Of a DNA stretch of 64,000 bases, positions 54,285-63,961 are shown in pieces. How positions within the stretch are numbered: position 1 is the stretch's first letter; the number at the start of each line of letters is the position of its first letter. The stretch lies in the NCBI RefSeq assembly GCF_900110925.1, contig NZ_FOFP01000006.1, positions 174,021-238,020 on the forward strand, given 5' to 3'. A model generated the notes under the pieces. That model was not told the DNA's origin. It was given only the letters and a program-made list of their open reading frames with translations, and made no database searches. The stretch comes from Pseudomonas cuatrocienegasensis. Its GTDB lineage: Bacteria > Pseudomonadota > Gammaproteobacteria > Pseudomonadales > Pseudomonadaceae. The position numbers and the translations under genes are program-made.

Positions 54285-55622
54285 ATGACCCGCCAGAGAG
54301 CCCTGATCGTCGATGACGAACCCGATATCCGCGAACTCCTGGAGATCACCCTCGGGCGCATGAAGCTCGACACGCGCAGCGCGCGCAACGTCAAAGAAGC
54401 GCGCGAATGGCTGGCCCGCGAGCCATTCGATCTGTGCCTGACCGACATGCGCCTGCCCGATGGCACCGGCCTGGATCTGGTCCAGCACATTCTGCTGCGC
54501 CACCCGCAGGTGCCGGTCGCGATGATTACCGCGTATGGCAGCCTCGACACGGCGGTCAACGCCCTCAAGGCGGGGGCTTTCGACTTTCTGACCAAACCGG
54601 TTGACCTCACTCGCCTGCGCGAACTGGTCGCCACCGCCCTGCGCCTGCGTAACAGTGACGGCGCCGAAATGCCGGTGGACAGCCGCTTGCTCGGCGACTC
54701 CCCGCCCATGCAGGCGCTGCGCAAGCAGATCCTCAAACTCGCACGCAGCCAGGCACCGGTGTATATCAGTGGTGAGTCTGGCAGCGGCAAGGAGCTGGTC
54801 GCCCGACTGATTCACGAACAGGGCGCCCGCACCGAGCAGCCATTCGTCCCGGTGAACTGCGGTGCCATTCCCTCAGAGCTGATGGAGAGCGAATTCTTCG
54901 GCCACAAGAAAGGCAGCTTCACCGGTGCCATCGAAGACAAGCAGGGCCTGTTCCAGGCCGCCAATGGCGGCACCCTGTTTCTCGACGAGGTCGCCGACCT
55001 GCCGCTGCCGATGCAGGTCAAGCTGCTACGGGCGATCCAGGAAAAGGCCGTGCGCACGGTCGGCGGGCAACAGGAGATCGTCGTCGACGTGCGCATCCTC
55101 TGCGCCACCCACAAAGACCTGGCCGCCGAAGTCGCCGCCGGGCGCTTCCGCCAGGATCTCTATTACCGTCTCAATGTCATCGAGTTACGCGTACCGCCGC
55201 TGCGCGAGCGCCGCGAAGACATCGTCCAGCTGGCCGACGCCATGCTCCGCCGCCTGGCCGAAGGCGCCGGGCTAAGCCCTGCCAAACTGGATCCCGAGGC
55301 CCTGGAGAAACTCAAGAGCTACCGTTTTCCCGGCAACGTGCGCGAACTGGAAAACATGCTCGAACGCGCCTACACGCTCTGCGAAAACGACCGCATCAGT
55401 GCCTGCGACCTGCGCCTGGCGGACGCTTCGGGTGCCGGCGAGGGTAACGAAACCAGTCTGGCGAATATCGACAATATCGAAGACTACCTAGAGACCATCG
55501 AGCGCAACCTGATCATGCAGGCCCTGGAAGAAACCCGCTGGAACCGCACCGCCGCCGCCCAACGCCTGGGCTTGAGCTTTCGCTCCATGCGCTACCGCCT
55601 GAAAAAGCTCGGCATTGACTGA
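54285..55622 (+). CDS. pilR: NtrC-type response regulator PilR
   Basis: Sigma-54-dependent activator of pilA transcription, 445 residues. The receiver (1-118) has phosphoacceptor Asp54 in [12 protein letters not shown]. The AAA+ domain has Walker A GESGSGKE and a GSFTGA variant of the GAFTGA sigma-54 contact motif, with Walker [14 protein letters not shown]. The C-terminal Fis-type HTH reads [19 protein letters not shown]. It starts two bases after pilS, so both are one transcript. The Ala-to-Ser change in GAFTGA is seen in other PilR proteins as far as I recall. Confidence 0.94.
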   Translation: MTRQRALIVDDEPDIRELLEITLGRMKLDTRSARNVKEAREWLAREPFDLCLTDMRLPDGTGLDLVQHILLRHPQVPVAMITAYGSLDTAVNALKAGAFDFLTKPVDLTRLRELVATALRLRNSDGAEMPVDSRLLGDSPPMQALRKQILKLARSQAPVYISGESGSGKELVARLIHEQGARTEQPFVPVNCGAIPSELMESEFFGHKKGSFTGAIEDKQGLFQAANGGTLFLDEVADLPLPMQVKLLRAIQEKAVRTVGGQQEIVVDVRILCATHKDLAAEVAAGRFRQDLYYRLNVIELRVPPLRERREDIVQLADAMLRRLAEGAGLSPAKLDPEALEKLKSYRFPGNVRELENMLERAYTLCENDRISACDLRLADASGAGEGNETSLANIDNIEDYLETIERNLIMQALEETRWNRTAAAQRLGLSFRSMRYRLKKLGID

Positions 55623-55684
55623 GCAGCCCAACTACCGTGTAGAAGCCTACGCCACAGTCCGAGGGGCCTCCACATAGCCCCTCT

Positions 55685-55720
55685 GTAGGAGCGAAGGGGG
55701 CGCCTAGCCTTTATTCGCGA
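55685..55720. repeat. Short palindromic repeat, GTAGGAGCGAA family, copy 3 with insertion
   Basis: GTAGGAGCGAA and TTATTCGCGA as in the copies at 11421 and 20682, but separated by about 15 extra bases (GGGGGCGCCTAGCC). It lies between pilR and the thiO end. Confidence 0.6.
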
Positions 55721-55833
55721 TAATCACGGCGCAATCTCGAACAAAGGCCAGCCCCCCTTCGCCCTTACACACGCCTAATCAGCGCTGCGACAGCCGGTTG
55801 GAACTAATAGCCGATGCTGGTTTATAGCCCAAC

Positions 55834-56931
55834 TCAGCCGAGCCGCCCTGCAGGCGAATAAGGCGTCGGATCAATAATCGGTTCACGCCCCGCCATCAGG
55901 TCAGCCAATAACTGACAAGACGCCGGCGCCAGCACCAAGCCATTGCGGTAATGACCACAGTTTAGCCACAGCCCCTCATAACCCGGCAGCGCTCCAATAA
56001 AAGGAATGTCCTCGGGCGACCCTGGCCGCAGCCCCGCCCAATGCCCCACTACCTCAGCATCGGCCAACGCCGGCAACAGCTCGATTGCCGAAGCGCGAAG
56101 GCTGGCCAACGCCTGCTCGGTCGGTGTCTTGTCGAAGCCAGCGTGCTCCAGGGTACTACCGACCAGCACATGACCATCGCGCCGCGGAATCGCATAGCGC
56201 CCCTTGGCCAGCACCATACTCGGCAAAAAATCCTCGGCACACTTGAACAGAATCATCTGCCCCTTCACCGGCTCCACCGGCAGCTTCAGCCCCAAGGTCG
56301 CCAGCAACTCACCACTCCAGGCGCCGGCAGCCAGTACCACGCGCTGCGCACGAATCTCGCCGGCGGCAGTAGTGACGCCGCAAATCAGCCCACCTTCCTG
56401 AATAAAACCAGTAACCGGACAGTGCTCACGCAACGTTACGTTCGGCATTGCCAGCAATGCCGCACGCAATGCCTTGACCAATCGCGGGTTACGCACATTG
56501 GCCACACCTGGCATATGGATAGCGCGCTCAAAGCCCGGTCCCAGCACCGGCACCCGCTGGTGTACCTCGAGGATATCCACCGCCCGCAACACCCGCCCTT
56601 CGCGCGCGGCCCAGGCCAGCGCCTGGGCCTCGTCATCCAGATCCAGCCAGTAGAGGCCAGAGGCATGCACCTCGGGATCAATCCCGGTCGCCGCCAGCAA
56701 CAGCTTGCCGAAACCCGGATAGAAATCCTGCGACCAGTGCGCCAGCGCCGTTACCGCAGCGCCGTACCGCCAGGGATAAAGCGGCGAAACAATACCGCCG
56801 CCAGCCCAGGAGGATTCCTTACCTAAAGAGTGCTCCTCAAGCAAATGAATAGCTGCACCACTTCTCGCAAGCAATAGTGTGGAAAGCATGCCAATGGCAC
56901 CGCCCCCCACCACCAGAACATCTTTCGACAT
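55834..56931 (-). CDS. thiO: Glycine oxidase ThiO
   Basis: FAD-dependent amine oxidase (365 residues) that makes iminoglycine for the thiazole part of thiamine. The FAD-binding Rossmann motif is VLVVGGGAIGMLS at the N-terminus; the D-amino-acid-oxidase signature VLAAGAWSGELLATLG and the C-terminal HWAGLRPGSPEDIPFIG region follow. The start at 56931 (MSKDVLVVGG) has GGGAGG upstream; the open extension to 57000 is not conserved. In P. aeruginosa the gene also lies between pilR and fimT. It is divergent from fimT. Confidence 0.92.
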   Translation of the reverse strand: MSKDVLVVGGGAIGMLSTLLLARSGAAIHLLEEHSLGKESSWAGGGIVSPLYPWRYGAAVTALAHWSQDFYPGFGKLLLAATGIDPEVHASGLYWLDLDDEAQALAWAAREGRVLRAVDILEVHQRVPVLGPGFERAIHMPGVANVRNPRLVKALRAALLAMPNVTLREHCPVTGFIQEGGLICGVTTAAGEIRAQRVVLAAGAWSGELLATLGLKLPVEPVKGQMILFKCAEDFLPSMVLAKGRYAIPRRDGHVLVGSTLEHAGFDKTPTEQALASLRASAIELLPALADAEVVGHWAGLRPGSPEDIPFIGALPGYEGLWLNCGHYRNGLVLAPASCQLLADLMAGREPIIDPTPYSPAGRLG

Positions 56932-57010
56932 CGAACCTCCCACTTGCCCTTTCCATTTCAAAGGTCTAAACCTTTCAACACCAGGACGGTAAACATGCAA
57001 GGATGCATAT

Positions 57011-57514
57011 ATGCGCCACTATCAACAATGGGCCTTCAGCCTGCCAGAGCTCCTCATAACCCTCACCGTTTTCACCATTTTGGCGAGTATTGCAGTTCCC
57101 CACACGGCTCAGTTGATCGAAAAGAACCGACAACAGGCTTCCGGAGATCTGCTACTGCGAAGCCTACAAATTGCCAGAGCCAAAGCGATTGCCGAGAAAA
57201 GAACTGTTCTGCTCTGCCCCTCATCCAGTGTCGAGTGCATGGAGGATTGGAATGAGGGCTGGATCCTGAAGTCACCAGCAAGCAACGAAGTACTGAGCCG
57301 AGACAAAATCTCCGAACCTAACAGCACACTCCGCTGGACAGGCTATCGGAAAGAGATTCTATTCAGGAGAGACGGCACCAGTCCTACGGGAAACGGCCGC
57401 TTCTTCCTATGCACCCAACACGGATTGGCATGGCAGTTAATCATTAACCGACAGGGCCGTATTCGAAGGTCCGAGCCAAAGGAAGACCTCACGGATGCGC
57501 ATCGTTGCAACTGA
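57011..57514 (+). CDS. fimT: Minor pilin FimT
   Basis: A 167-residue GspH/FimT-type pseudopilin. The short leader MRHYQQWA precedes the mature FSLPELLITLTVFTILASIAV helix with Glu at position 5. The residue before the cleavage site is Ala8 rather than the usual Gly. In other bacteria FimT binds DNA and supports natural uptake. The C-terminal globular domain has two cysteine pairs (CPSSSVEC and the CTQ/C-terminal Cys). It starts 80 bases from the divergent thiO and is 151 bases upstream of fimU. Base composition is visibly more AT-rich than in pilR. Confidence 0.88.
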   Translation: MRHYQQWAFSLPELLITLTVFTILASIAVPHTAQLIEKNRQQASGDLLLRSLQIARAKAIAEKRTVLLCPSSSVECMEDWNEGWILKSPASNEVLSRDKISEPNSTLRWTGYRKEILFRRDGTSPTGNGRFFLCTQHGLAWQLIINRQGRIRRSEPKEDLTDAHRCN

Positions 57515-57665
57515 TAATCTGCGACGCAAGGCAGCGTGACCCAGAGCACACAACCGCGCAATAGACAACCGACCGTCTCCCCAGAGAAGCCAACCGTCAC
57601 GCTGCGCAGGACTTCCATGCCCCTTGTCGGCCATCATCCACTCAAAGTTAGGAGTGGAGTCAATC

Positions 57666-58148
57666 ATGCCGGACAAAACGAACACGAGCGGATTCACCTT
57701 GGTCGAGTTGATGGTCGTCATCGCGCTGCTCGCTATCGTTGCGCTGATCGCAGCGCCAAGCTTCACCGACATGATCGAGCGCAATCGTCTGCAAAGCCAG
57801 GCAGAAGAACTCAAGTCTTTTCTTATCTATGCACGGGGCGAAGCAGTAACCCTAAGATCAACCATTACTGTCGAGACAGATGACGAAGAAGCTTGGGTAG
57901 TTGAGCGAGGCGGCACCATCATTCGCCAGTTCGAGCAAAACCCTGACCTGGTAACCATACGCTCAAGTACAGAGACCATAACCTTCAGAGGTAATGGTAC
58001 TGCGACCGCAGCGACTTTCACTGTTTGCCACGACGACGACCCTGATCGAGGCTACTTCCTAGAAATTCAAGCTAGCGGCGCAACCAACTTATACCTGCCG
58101 GGGGAAAAGGATGCCAATCATACAGATCTCGATAGTTGCACCTTGTGA
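57666..58148 (+). CDS. fimU: Minor pilin FimU
   Basis: A 160-residue type IV minor pilin of the GspH-like type. The prepilin leader MPDKTNTSG is cut before FTLVELMVVIALLAIVALIA, with the usual Gly at -1 and Glu at +5. FimU links the minor-pilin tip complex to PilA. The ATG at 57666 has TAGGAG upstream; the open frame to 57624 is not needed. Its C-terminal CHDDD and SCTL cysteines are the conserved disulfide pair. First gene of the fimU-pilE run. Confidence 0.92.
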   Translation: MPDKTNTSGFTLVELMVVIALLAIVALIAAPSFTDMIERNRLQSQAEELKSFLIYARGEAVTLRSTITVETDDEEAWVVERGGTIIRQFEQNPDLVTIRSSTETITFRGNGTATAATFTVCHDDDPDRGYFLEIQASGATNLYLPGEKDANHTDLDSCTL

Positions 58149-58156
58149 GGATGCGT

Positions 58157-58714
58157 ATGAGCAATAACCAAGGTTTCAGCCTCATTGAGGTACTTGTAGC
58201 TCTTCTGCTAACCACCATTGGTGTTCTCGGCATGGTTGCCTTGCAAGGACGAAGCATTCAGTACACACAGGATTCAGTACAGCGTAATACGGCCGTTTCG
58301 CTGACCAACGAACTGATCGAAATAATCCGAGCGAATCCGCAAGAGCTCTACAACTCGCCGGCCCCGAAATTCCCGGTTAATAGTGGAATGAAAGAAAGCT
58401 CTCTGTTTTACAAAGAGAAAGGTGAAGGCTTCACAGACCGCGAAGAGTGCGTCACCACTACAACGCGCCTTGCTGAAACGCCGAAAGAGCAACGCGACTG
58501 CTGGGCCGATAAGGCCGAAGCGATACTGCCTGGCGGAGCAGCTTTGTTCGAGAGTGAGGTCAGTATCTGCCGTAGCTCAAGCCCCGGTGATTGTGACGAC
58601 GCAGGCTCCATGCTCGAAATCCGTCTTGCTTGGCAGGTCCGTGACAGAGCATGCCTAGATGCTGGCGACCCAGATGCCACCGTATGCACCTACACCGTTC
58701 GGGTAGAACCATGA
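58157..58714 (+). CDS. pilV: Minor pilin PilV
   Basis: A 185-residue minor pilin. The leader MSNNQG precedes FSLIEVLVALLLTTIGVLGMV (Gly -1, Glu +5). PilV joins PilW, PilX, FimU and PilE in the priming complex at the pilus tip and links to PilY1. The ATG at 58157 has GTGAGG six bases upstream; ATG at 58151 and TTG at 58136 are less likely. Six cysteines in the globular domain (ECVT, DCW, SICRSS, DCDD, ACLD, VCTY) suggest disulfides. Its stop overlaps the pilW start by four bases. Confidence 0.92.
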   Translation: MSNNQGFSLIEVLVALLLTTIGVLGMVALQGRSIQYTQDSVQRNTAVSLTNELIEIIRANPQELYNSPAPKFPVNSGMKESSLFYKEKGEGFTDREECVTTTTRLAETPKEQRDCWADKAEAILPGGAALFESEVSICRSSSPGDCDDAGSMLEIRLAWQVRDRACLDAGDPDATVCTYTVRVEP

Positions 58715-59559
58715 ATACAGTTAAACCCCAGTTTGGTCTTTCGCTTATCGAGCTACTGATCGCGTTGGCGATTAGCAGCCTGCTGATCCTTGGTATTACC
58801 CAAGTCTATATCGACAACAAGCGTAACTATGTCTTCCAGCAGAACCAGGCTGGAAATCTAGAAAATAGTCGCTTTGCCAGCTTGATGCTCAATGAATATC
58901 TTGGAAAAGCAGGATATCGACGCGATCCTGTCATCCTGATTGAAGAAGCTTTTCCTGACAGAAGCGCCAGCGGTGATTGCCAAGCATTCGGCGCCGGCCA
59001 CTCCATTACGGGGCTGGCCCCGAACGTAGGTATAGGCTTTTGCATTCGCTACCAGCCGAAAATCAGCGGCGAACTGGATTGCCAAGGTGCAGCCAGTGCA
59101 AGTTTCGATGACACTGTGGCTTTTTCATCCCCACCAACTTCCAGCCTAATAATATTGGCATTCAAGTATGCCCCCAGCACAGATAACGAACTCCCAAACG
59201 GCCGCCTACTCTGCAAGAGCCTAAATGTTTCGTCCCCACAGTACGGCGAACTGCTACGCGGGATAGCCGATATGCGCGTGGATTTTGGAATCGGTAATTC
59301 TGACATTCTAGAAAAAAAAATCTCAGGTTTTGTTCCTCAATCAGACTGGACGGCAGCAAACGGTGCAATCCGAAGCGTACGCTACTCATTACTGATGGCC
59401 AGCCGAAGCGGTCAACGCGATAGCGATGACTCGAAAATCCTAGACGACTGGCTGGCAACTGCGGCGACGGACGATAAGACGCGCCTGCAAGACGCTGACA
59501 ACCGACATTTGTATCAAGTAACCAGTAGCACCCAGACCGTCAGGAACCTTATGCCATGA
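58711..59559 (+). CDS. pilW: Minor pilin PilW
   Basis: A 282-residue minor pilin, the largest of the set. The leader MNTVKPQFG precedes LSLIELLIALAISSLLILGI with Glu at +5. The +1 residue is Leu instead of Phe, as in other PilW proteins. It overlaps pilV and pilX by four bases at each end (ATGA), giving strong coupling. The C-terminal domain has a run of Lys codons (LEKKISG) encoded by an A9 tract near 59313 that could be slippery. Confidence 0.92.
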   Translation: MNTVKPQFGLSLIELLIALAISSLLILGITQVYIDNKRNYVFQQNQAGNLENSRFASLMLNEYLGKAGYRRDPVILIEEAFPDRSASGDCQAFGAGHSITGLAPNVGIGFCIRYQPKISGELDCQGAASASFDDTVAFSSPPTSSLIILAFKYAPSTDNELPNGRLLCKSLNVSSPQYGELLRGIADMRVDFGIGNSDILEKKISGFVPQSDWTAANGAIRSVRYSLLMASRSGQRDSDDSKILDDWLATAATDDKTRLQDADNRHLYQVTSSTQTVRNLMP

Positions 59560-60182
59560 CAGCCATTACTTATCAAAAGCAAAGGGGTGCAGTTTTATTT
59601 ATCGCCCTCATTATGTTACTTGTTCTGACATTGCTGGCAATCAATAGCATGCGAGGCGTAACACTGGAAACACGTATCACTGCAAATCGCGCTCAAGAAA
59701 CAAAGTTAATCAACGTCGCCGATGCTGCGCTGCGCGAAGCCGAGTTCCGCTACTACGGTCCGGGCAATATTCCCGACAAGCTTGAGCCAAAGGCAGCCAA
59801 CTGCAGCACGGATAACACATTGAACGTAAATGGCATTAACAAGCCATGCCTTCTTGCTATCCAGACCAGCAACCTACTCGACTTTGTGAATCATCCTGAA
59901 GGTGCAAGTGAAGACTACCTCGGCGATGACTCATCGGGAGGCCTGCTTTGGATGCCCTATCGCGGCACCGATGCCCAGGAGACTACGCAAGCGAGCGCAC
60001 AGGCAGACGCCCACTGGAACAGCATCCAAGCTGGCGAAGCAGGTAATGCGGCAGTCAACGCCGAATACGGGATGGTTGCTGAGGGCCAGGGCACCTATTT
60101 CTATATGAATAATGGCAAGGCTGGAGAAACGCTGTTTTTGCAGTCAACGAACGCCAATATCTACCTTGGCATCAACAATTGA
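59556..60182 (+). CDS. pilX: Minor pilin PilX
   Basis: A 208-residue minor pilin of the PilX_N type. The short leader MTAITYQKQRG precedes AVLFIALIMLLVLTLLAINSM. There is no Glu at +5, as in GspK-like tip pilins, consistent with a place at the pilus tip. It has C-terminal NGKAGETLFLQSTNANIYLG, lacking obvious enzymatic motifs. Start overlaps pilW by four bases. PilX and PilY1 work together, and PilY1 starts 12 bases after the pilX stop. Confidence 0.9.
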   Translation: MTAITYQKQRGAVLFIALIMLLVLTLLAINSMRGVTLETRITANRAQETKLINVADAALREAEFRYYGPGNIPDKLEPKAANCSTDNTLNVNGINKPCLLAIQTSNLLDFVNHPEGASEDYLGDDSSGGLLWMPYRGTDAQETTQASAQADAHWNSIQAGEAGNAAVNAEYGMVAEGQGTYFYMNNGKAGETLFLQSTNANIYLGINN

Positions 60183-60193
60183 GCGCCGATATC

Positions 60194-63100
60194 ATGAGCC
60201 ACCTCCTTTATTCATCTCGCGCTAAAACAATTTCATATGCTCTGCTTGGCACCGTGATCCTCAGTGCTGCCGACGCCTATGCCAACGTTTCGCAAAGTCC
60301 ATTGAGCCTGACCATTGGCGTCCCACCCAACATGGTGATGACGCTGGATGACTCCGGCAGTATGCGCTGGGCCTTTGCACCAGATGGGATCGATGACATA
60401 CACGCCACACGCCGGGCAAAATCAAGCGACTTCAACCCGCTTTATTTCAACCCAAACACTACCTACAGTGCTCCCATCGTTTTCAACACCGCAGGTGACG
60501 AAGTAGCACTTCCCACAAGCTTTAGCGCAGCCTCAATAAATGGCTATAAAAGTAATCTTGGTGCTATTGACCTGCGCAACGACTACAAATTCACATGGAG
60601 TTACGATCTACTGACTGGCCAGGCTACCAGCTATGGTTATAGCAATACATCCAATCGACTTGGGGAAAATCCGCCGGACGACTTCAGAACCACTGTAACT
60701 TTATCATCTAACGGTTCGACCACGCAGCAAACACCGGGCGGAATAGTTTTTAACATCACGCGTACTAGCCGCACTGAAAGTTGCGGACGCCGCTGCACCA
60801 CAACTATTATAGAATGCACGGCTACAGCGACTCATGCGAGCCTTACTACAACTCTTACACCGTCTTGCACCGTAAACGGAAACAACATGACTGCCTCGCT
60901 ATCAAGGCAAGGCGTACCTGCTTATTACTATACATACAACCCAAGCCTGGCAAACAATTGCACTAGAGCCGATGAAAGCTGCTATGACCTCAACTTCGTT
61001 AACGCAGAACAAGAACAGAACTTTGCCAATTGGTATTCGTTCTATCGCAACCGTGCATTGGCGACGATCTCTGCTGCAGCCCTTTCCTTCTATGACCTCT
61101 CCCCCGCCGTACGCTTGACATGGCAGGGACTGGGCAACTGCACCACCCTGGATGGAGGGTCAACTACCGATTGCTATGACAACACTTTCCAGGCATTTAC
61201 AACGGAACATAAAGGTCAACTGTACTCCTGGATGCAAAATATAAAATTCAATCAGAGCACTTATTTGCCCGCTGCAATAAAGCGCGCTGGCGAGTTTCTC
61301 AAGACCGATACTGCCTGGCAGAAGACCCCGAACGGTTCAGGCAATACAACTCAGAACACTTACGCGTGCCGGGCCAGCTACCATATTCTGATGACAGATG
61401 GTCAGTGGAACGCCACCACAAGCATGCCAAGCGATTTCCTAGATGATGCATCCACATTCGAGCTGCCAGATGGCCGCACTTACAGAGAGCGCCGCCCATA
61501 CTATGATGCGAAATCGGAAACTCTGGCTGACCTAGCCATGCATTATTGGGCCACAGACCTTAATCCTTCTCTGGGTAACGATATTCCGGCATATATTCCG
61601 TTCAAGTCCGGGGATACGACAACAGATTACTGGGATCCCCGTAACGATCCTGCGACTTGGCAGCACATGACCAACTTCGTAATGGGGCTGGGACTTACCG
61701 AGTCCCTGAACAACACCAATGTACCTTGGGCCGGCAGCACCTTCGCAGGCGAAGGTTACAACAAATTACTGGCCGGAACGGCCAACTGGCCAGAGGCCTC
61801 CAGCGGTAGTTCAAATAACGTCTACGATCTCTGGCATGCTGCGATAAACTCACGTGGCGAATTCTTCAGCGTCGACAGCCCCGAAGCTATGGTTCAGGCG
61901 TTTGATGACATCCTTTCACGCATCGCCGACCGTAAATCCACTGCAGCCCGCCCCGCTATCAACTCAGGGCAAATAAGTACGGATGAGGATGACAATGGCA
62001 CTGTGAAAACGGTGTCTTATCAGACCTCCTATGCCAGCGACGATAACTGGTCTGGAGATGTGAAACGCTTCGAGAAATCCTGGAACCCCCAAACCAGTAC
62101 ATTTGAAACGCGCGAAATTTGGAGCGCCAAGAGCTTGGTTCCCGCCGCAGCGAGTCGAACAATCAAGATGGCGGGTGAAAGCAATAGCGGGCTTGTAGAT
62201 TTTCGGTGGAGAAACGCAGGTGAAAGTACAACGGCAGGCACTCTTGCCTATTTCCTGAGCCGTGACCCGGAAAACAGTAATATAGCGGATAATAAAGGCT
62301 CCCAACGCCTCGACTATATACGTGGCGAACGGACGGGAGAAGGCACCACCTTCCGTCAGCGTAGTAGTGTGCTGGGAGACTTTTACGCCTCCACGCCTGC
62401 AGTAGTTTCCGGACCACGCTCCCTGGTCAATTTTTCAAATCGCTTGGAAAACAACACAGCCTATAGTGACTTTGCACAAGACCAAGCAGAGCGGCAGCCA
62501 CGGATATACGTGGGCGGCAACGACGGAATGCTACATGGCTTCAATGCCACTACAGGCATTGAAGAATTTGCGTTCATCCCAACCGCTGTGTTTCAAAAGT
62601 TAAATAAACTAACTGGCACCAACTACAGCCATGAGTTCTACGTCGATGGTCCGCCCGTAGTCGCGGATGTGTTCAATGGCACCGAATGGCGCACCATTCT
62701 AGTAGGCACACTCAAGGCCGGCGGGAAGTCCATATTCGCACTGGACATCACCACTCCTGGGCAAGAAAAACTGCTGTGGGAATTCGATGACAGCGATTTG
62801 CCGGCAGATGCACAAGCCAAGATGGGCTACAGCTTCTCCCAACCGACCATCGCTCGCCTGCATACAGGTACGTGGACCGTCGTATTCGGTAACGGTTATG
62901 AAAGTGCCAATAACACCAATGGCAAAGCAGCACTGTTCATCGTCGACGCAATGGAAGGTGCCCTCTTGAAAAGCTTGGAGGTTTCTGGGGCAGATGGCGT
63001 AGCCAACGGTTTGTCAACTCCCAAACTAGGAGACTACAACGCTGATGGCATAGCGGACTACGCCTATGCAGGAGACTTGCAAGGTAATCTCTGGCGTTTC

Positions 63101-63931
63101 GACTTGCTGCGAGACGACCGCAGCGACAGAGCCCCCTTCACCCGGGACGATGACGGGGATATAGCTATTGATGACTTTGAAGTTGCTTATGACGGTGAGC
63201 CACTGTTCAGTGCCACTTCCAGTAACAACGATAGCAGCCAACCTATCACTTCTGCACCCAGCCTGGTTCGCCACCCAACCGGCATCGGATATTTGGTGAT
63301 TTTCGGAACAGGTAAATTCTTCGAGACTAATGACAAAGAAGGTGACAAAACCATGCCCCAGACCGTTTATGGCATCTGGGACAAACAAACGCTTGGTGAA
63401 GAGGCAAGTAACCCGAATATTAACCGTAGCAGCCTGCAAGAACAGGAGATAACCAATCAAGTAACGGTAGCAGCCGATGGCTCATCCAGGCAGGGTTTGG
63501 TCATCAGCAACAACCCTGTCAACTGGAACGGCTCTGATACCCTGAACGCGCAGAACGGCTGGTGGCTCGACCTTCGCCAGAGCGAAGGCGAGATGGTCGT
63601 AGAAAACATGTCGCAACTTGGCCGTACGGTTTTCTTCCAGACCTTGATCCCTAACGATGACCCTTGTGGTGACGGTGCAACCAACTGGACCTTCGCCATC
63701 AATCCATTCACAGGCGGCAGAACTCCGCATAACGCTTTCGACTACACCCCTACTTCGGATATTGGCACCAACAATATCTCAGCCATTCGCCAAGATGGAG
63801 AGGGCGGCGGTACGCTGTCGCAGAACTCTGACAACTCGTTCCAGTATTGCACCGGTCAGGAGTGCACCAATATTTATCCAGACCCATCCAGCATCGGACG
63901 TCAAAGCTGGCACAGAGTCGAACTAGAGTGA
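60194..63931 (+). CDS. pilY1: Type IV pilus tip adhesin PilY1
   Basis: A 1245-residue secreted pilus-tip protein. The signal peptide ends near AYA (residue 30). An N-terminal von Willebrand A-like part has a MIDAS-like DxSxS at Asp52 to Ser56 (DDSGS). The C-terminal beta-propeller (about residues 720-1245) has the calcium loop DYNADGIAD at 947-955. At the position of the RGD of the P. aeruginosa protein there is RGE (residues 710-712, in DYIRGERTGEG). It is somewhat longer than the roughly 1160 residues of P. aeruginosa PilY1. The ATG at 60194 is preferred over a TTG at 60179 because it fits the signal peptide. It is probably coexpressed with pilX and pilE. Confidence 0.92.
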   Translation: MSHLLYSSRAKTISYALLGTVILSAADAYANVSQSPLSLTIGVPPNMVMTLDDSGSMRWAFAPDGIDDIHATRRAKSSDFNPLYFNPNTTYSAPIVFNTAGDEVALPTSFSAASINGYKSNLGAIDLRNDYKFTWSYDLLTGQATSYGYSNTSNRLGENPPDDFRTTVTLSSNGSTTQQTPGGIVFNITRTSRTESCGRRCTTTIIECTATATHASLTTTLTPSCTVNGNNMTASLSRQGVPAYYYTYNPSLANNCTRADESCYDLNFVNAEQEQNFANWYSFYRNRALATISAAALSFYDLSPAVRLTWQGLGNCTTLDGGSTTDCYDNTFQAFTTEHKGQLYSWMQNIKFNQSTYLPAAIKRAGEFLKTDTAWQKTPNGSGNTTQNTYACRASYHILMTDGQWNATTSMPSDFLDDASTFELPDGRTYRERRPYYDAKSETLADLAMHYWATDLNPSLGNDIPAYIPFKSGDTTTDYWDPRNDPATWQHMTNFVMGLGLTESLNNTNVPWAGSTFAGEGYNKLLAGTANWPEASSGSSNNVYDLWHAAINSRGEFFSVDSPEAMVQAFDDILSRIADRKSTAARPAINSGQISTDEDDNGTVKTVSYQTSYASDDNWSGDVKRFEKSWNPQTSTFETREIWSAKSLVPAAASRTIKMAGESNSGLVDFRWRNAGESTTAGTLAYFLSRDPENSNIADNKGSQRLDYIRGERTGEGTTFRQRSSVLGDFYASTPAVVSGPRSLVNFSNRLENNTAYSDFAQDQAERQPRIYVGGNDGMLHGFNATTGIEEFAFIPTAVFQKLNKLTGTNYSHEFYVDGPPVVADVFNGTEWRTILVGTLKAGGKSIFALDITTPGQEKLLWEFDDSDLPADAQAKMGYSFSQPTIARLHTGTWTVVFGNGYESANNTNGKAALFIVDAMEGALLKSLEVSGADGVANGLSTPKLGDYNADGIADYAYAGDLQGNLWRFDLLRDDRSDRAPFTRDDDGDIAIDDFEVAYDGEPLFSATSSNNDSSQPITSAPSLVRHPTGIGYLVIFGTGKFFETNDKEGDKTMPQTVYGIWDKQTLGEEASNPNINRSSLQEQEITNQVTVAADGSSRQGLVISNNPVNWNGSDTLNAQNGWWLDLRQSEGEMVVENMSQLGRTVFFQTLIPNDDPCGDGATNWTFAINPFTGGRTPHNAFDYTPTSDIGTNNISAIRQDGEGGGTLSQNSDNSFQYCTGQECTNIYPDPSSIGRQSWHRVELE

Positions 63932-63961
63932 AGATGAACAGACAGCCCCATGGAGTATTCG

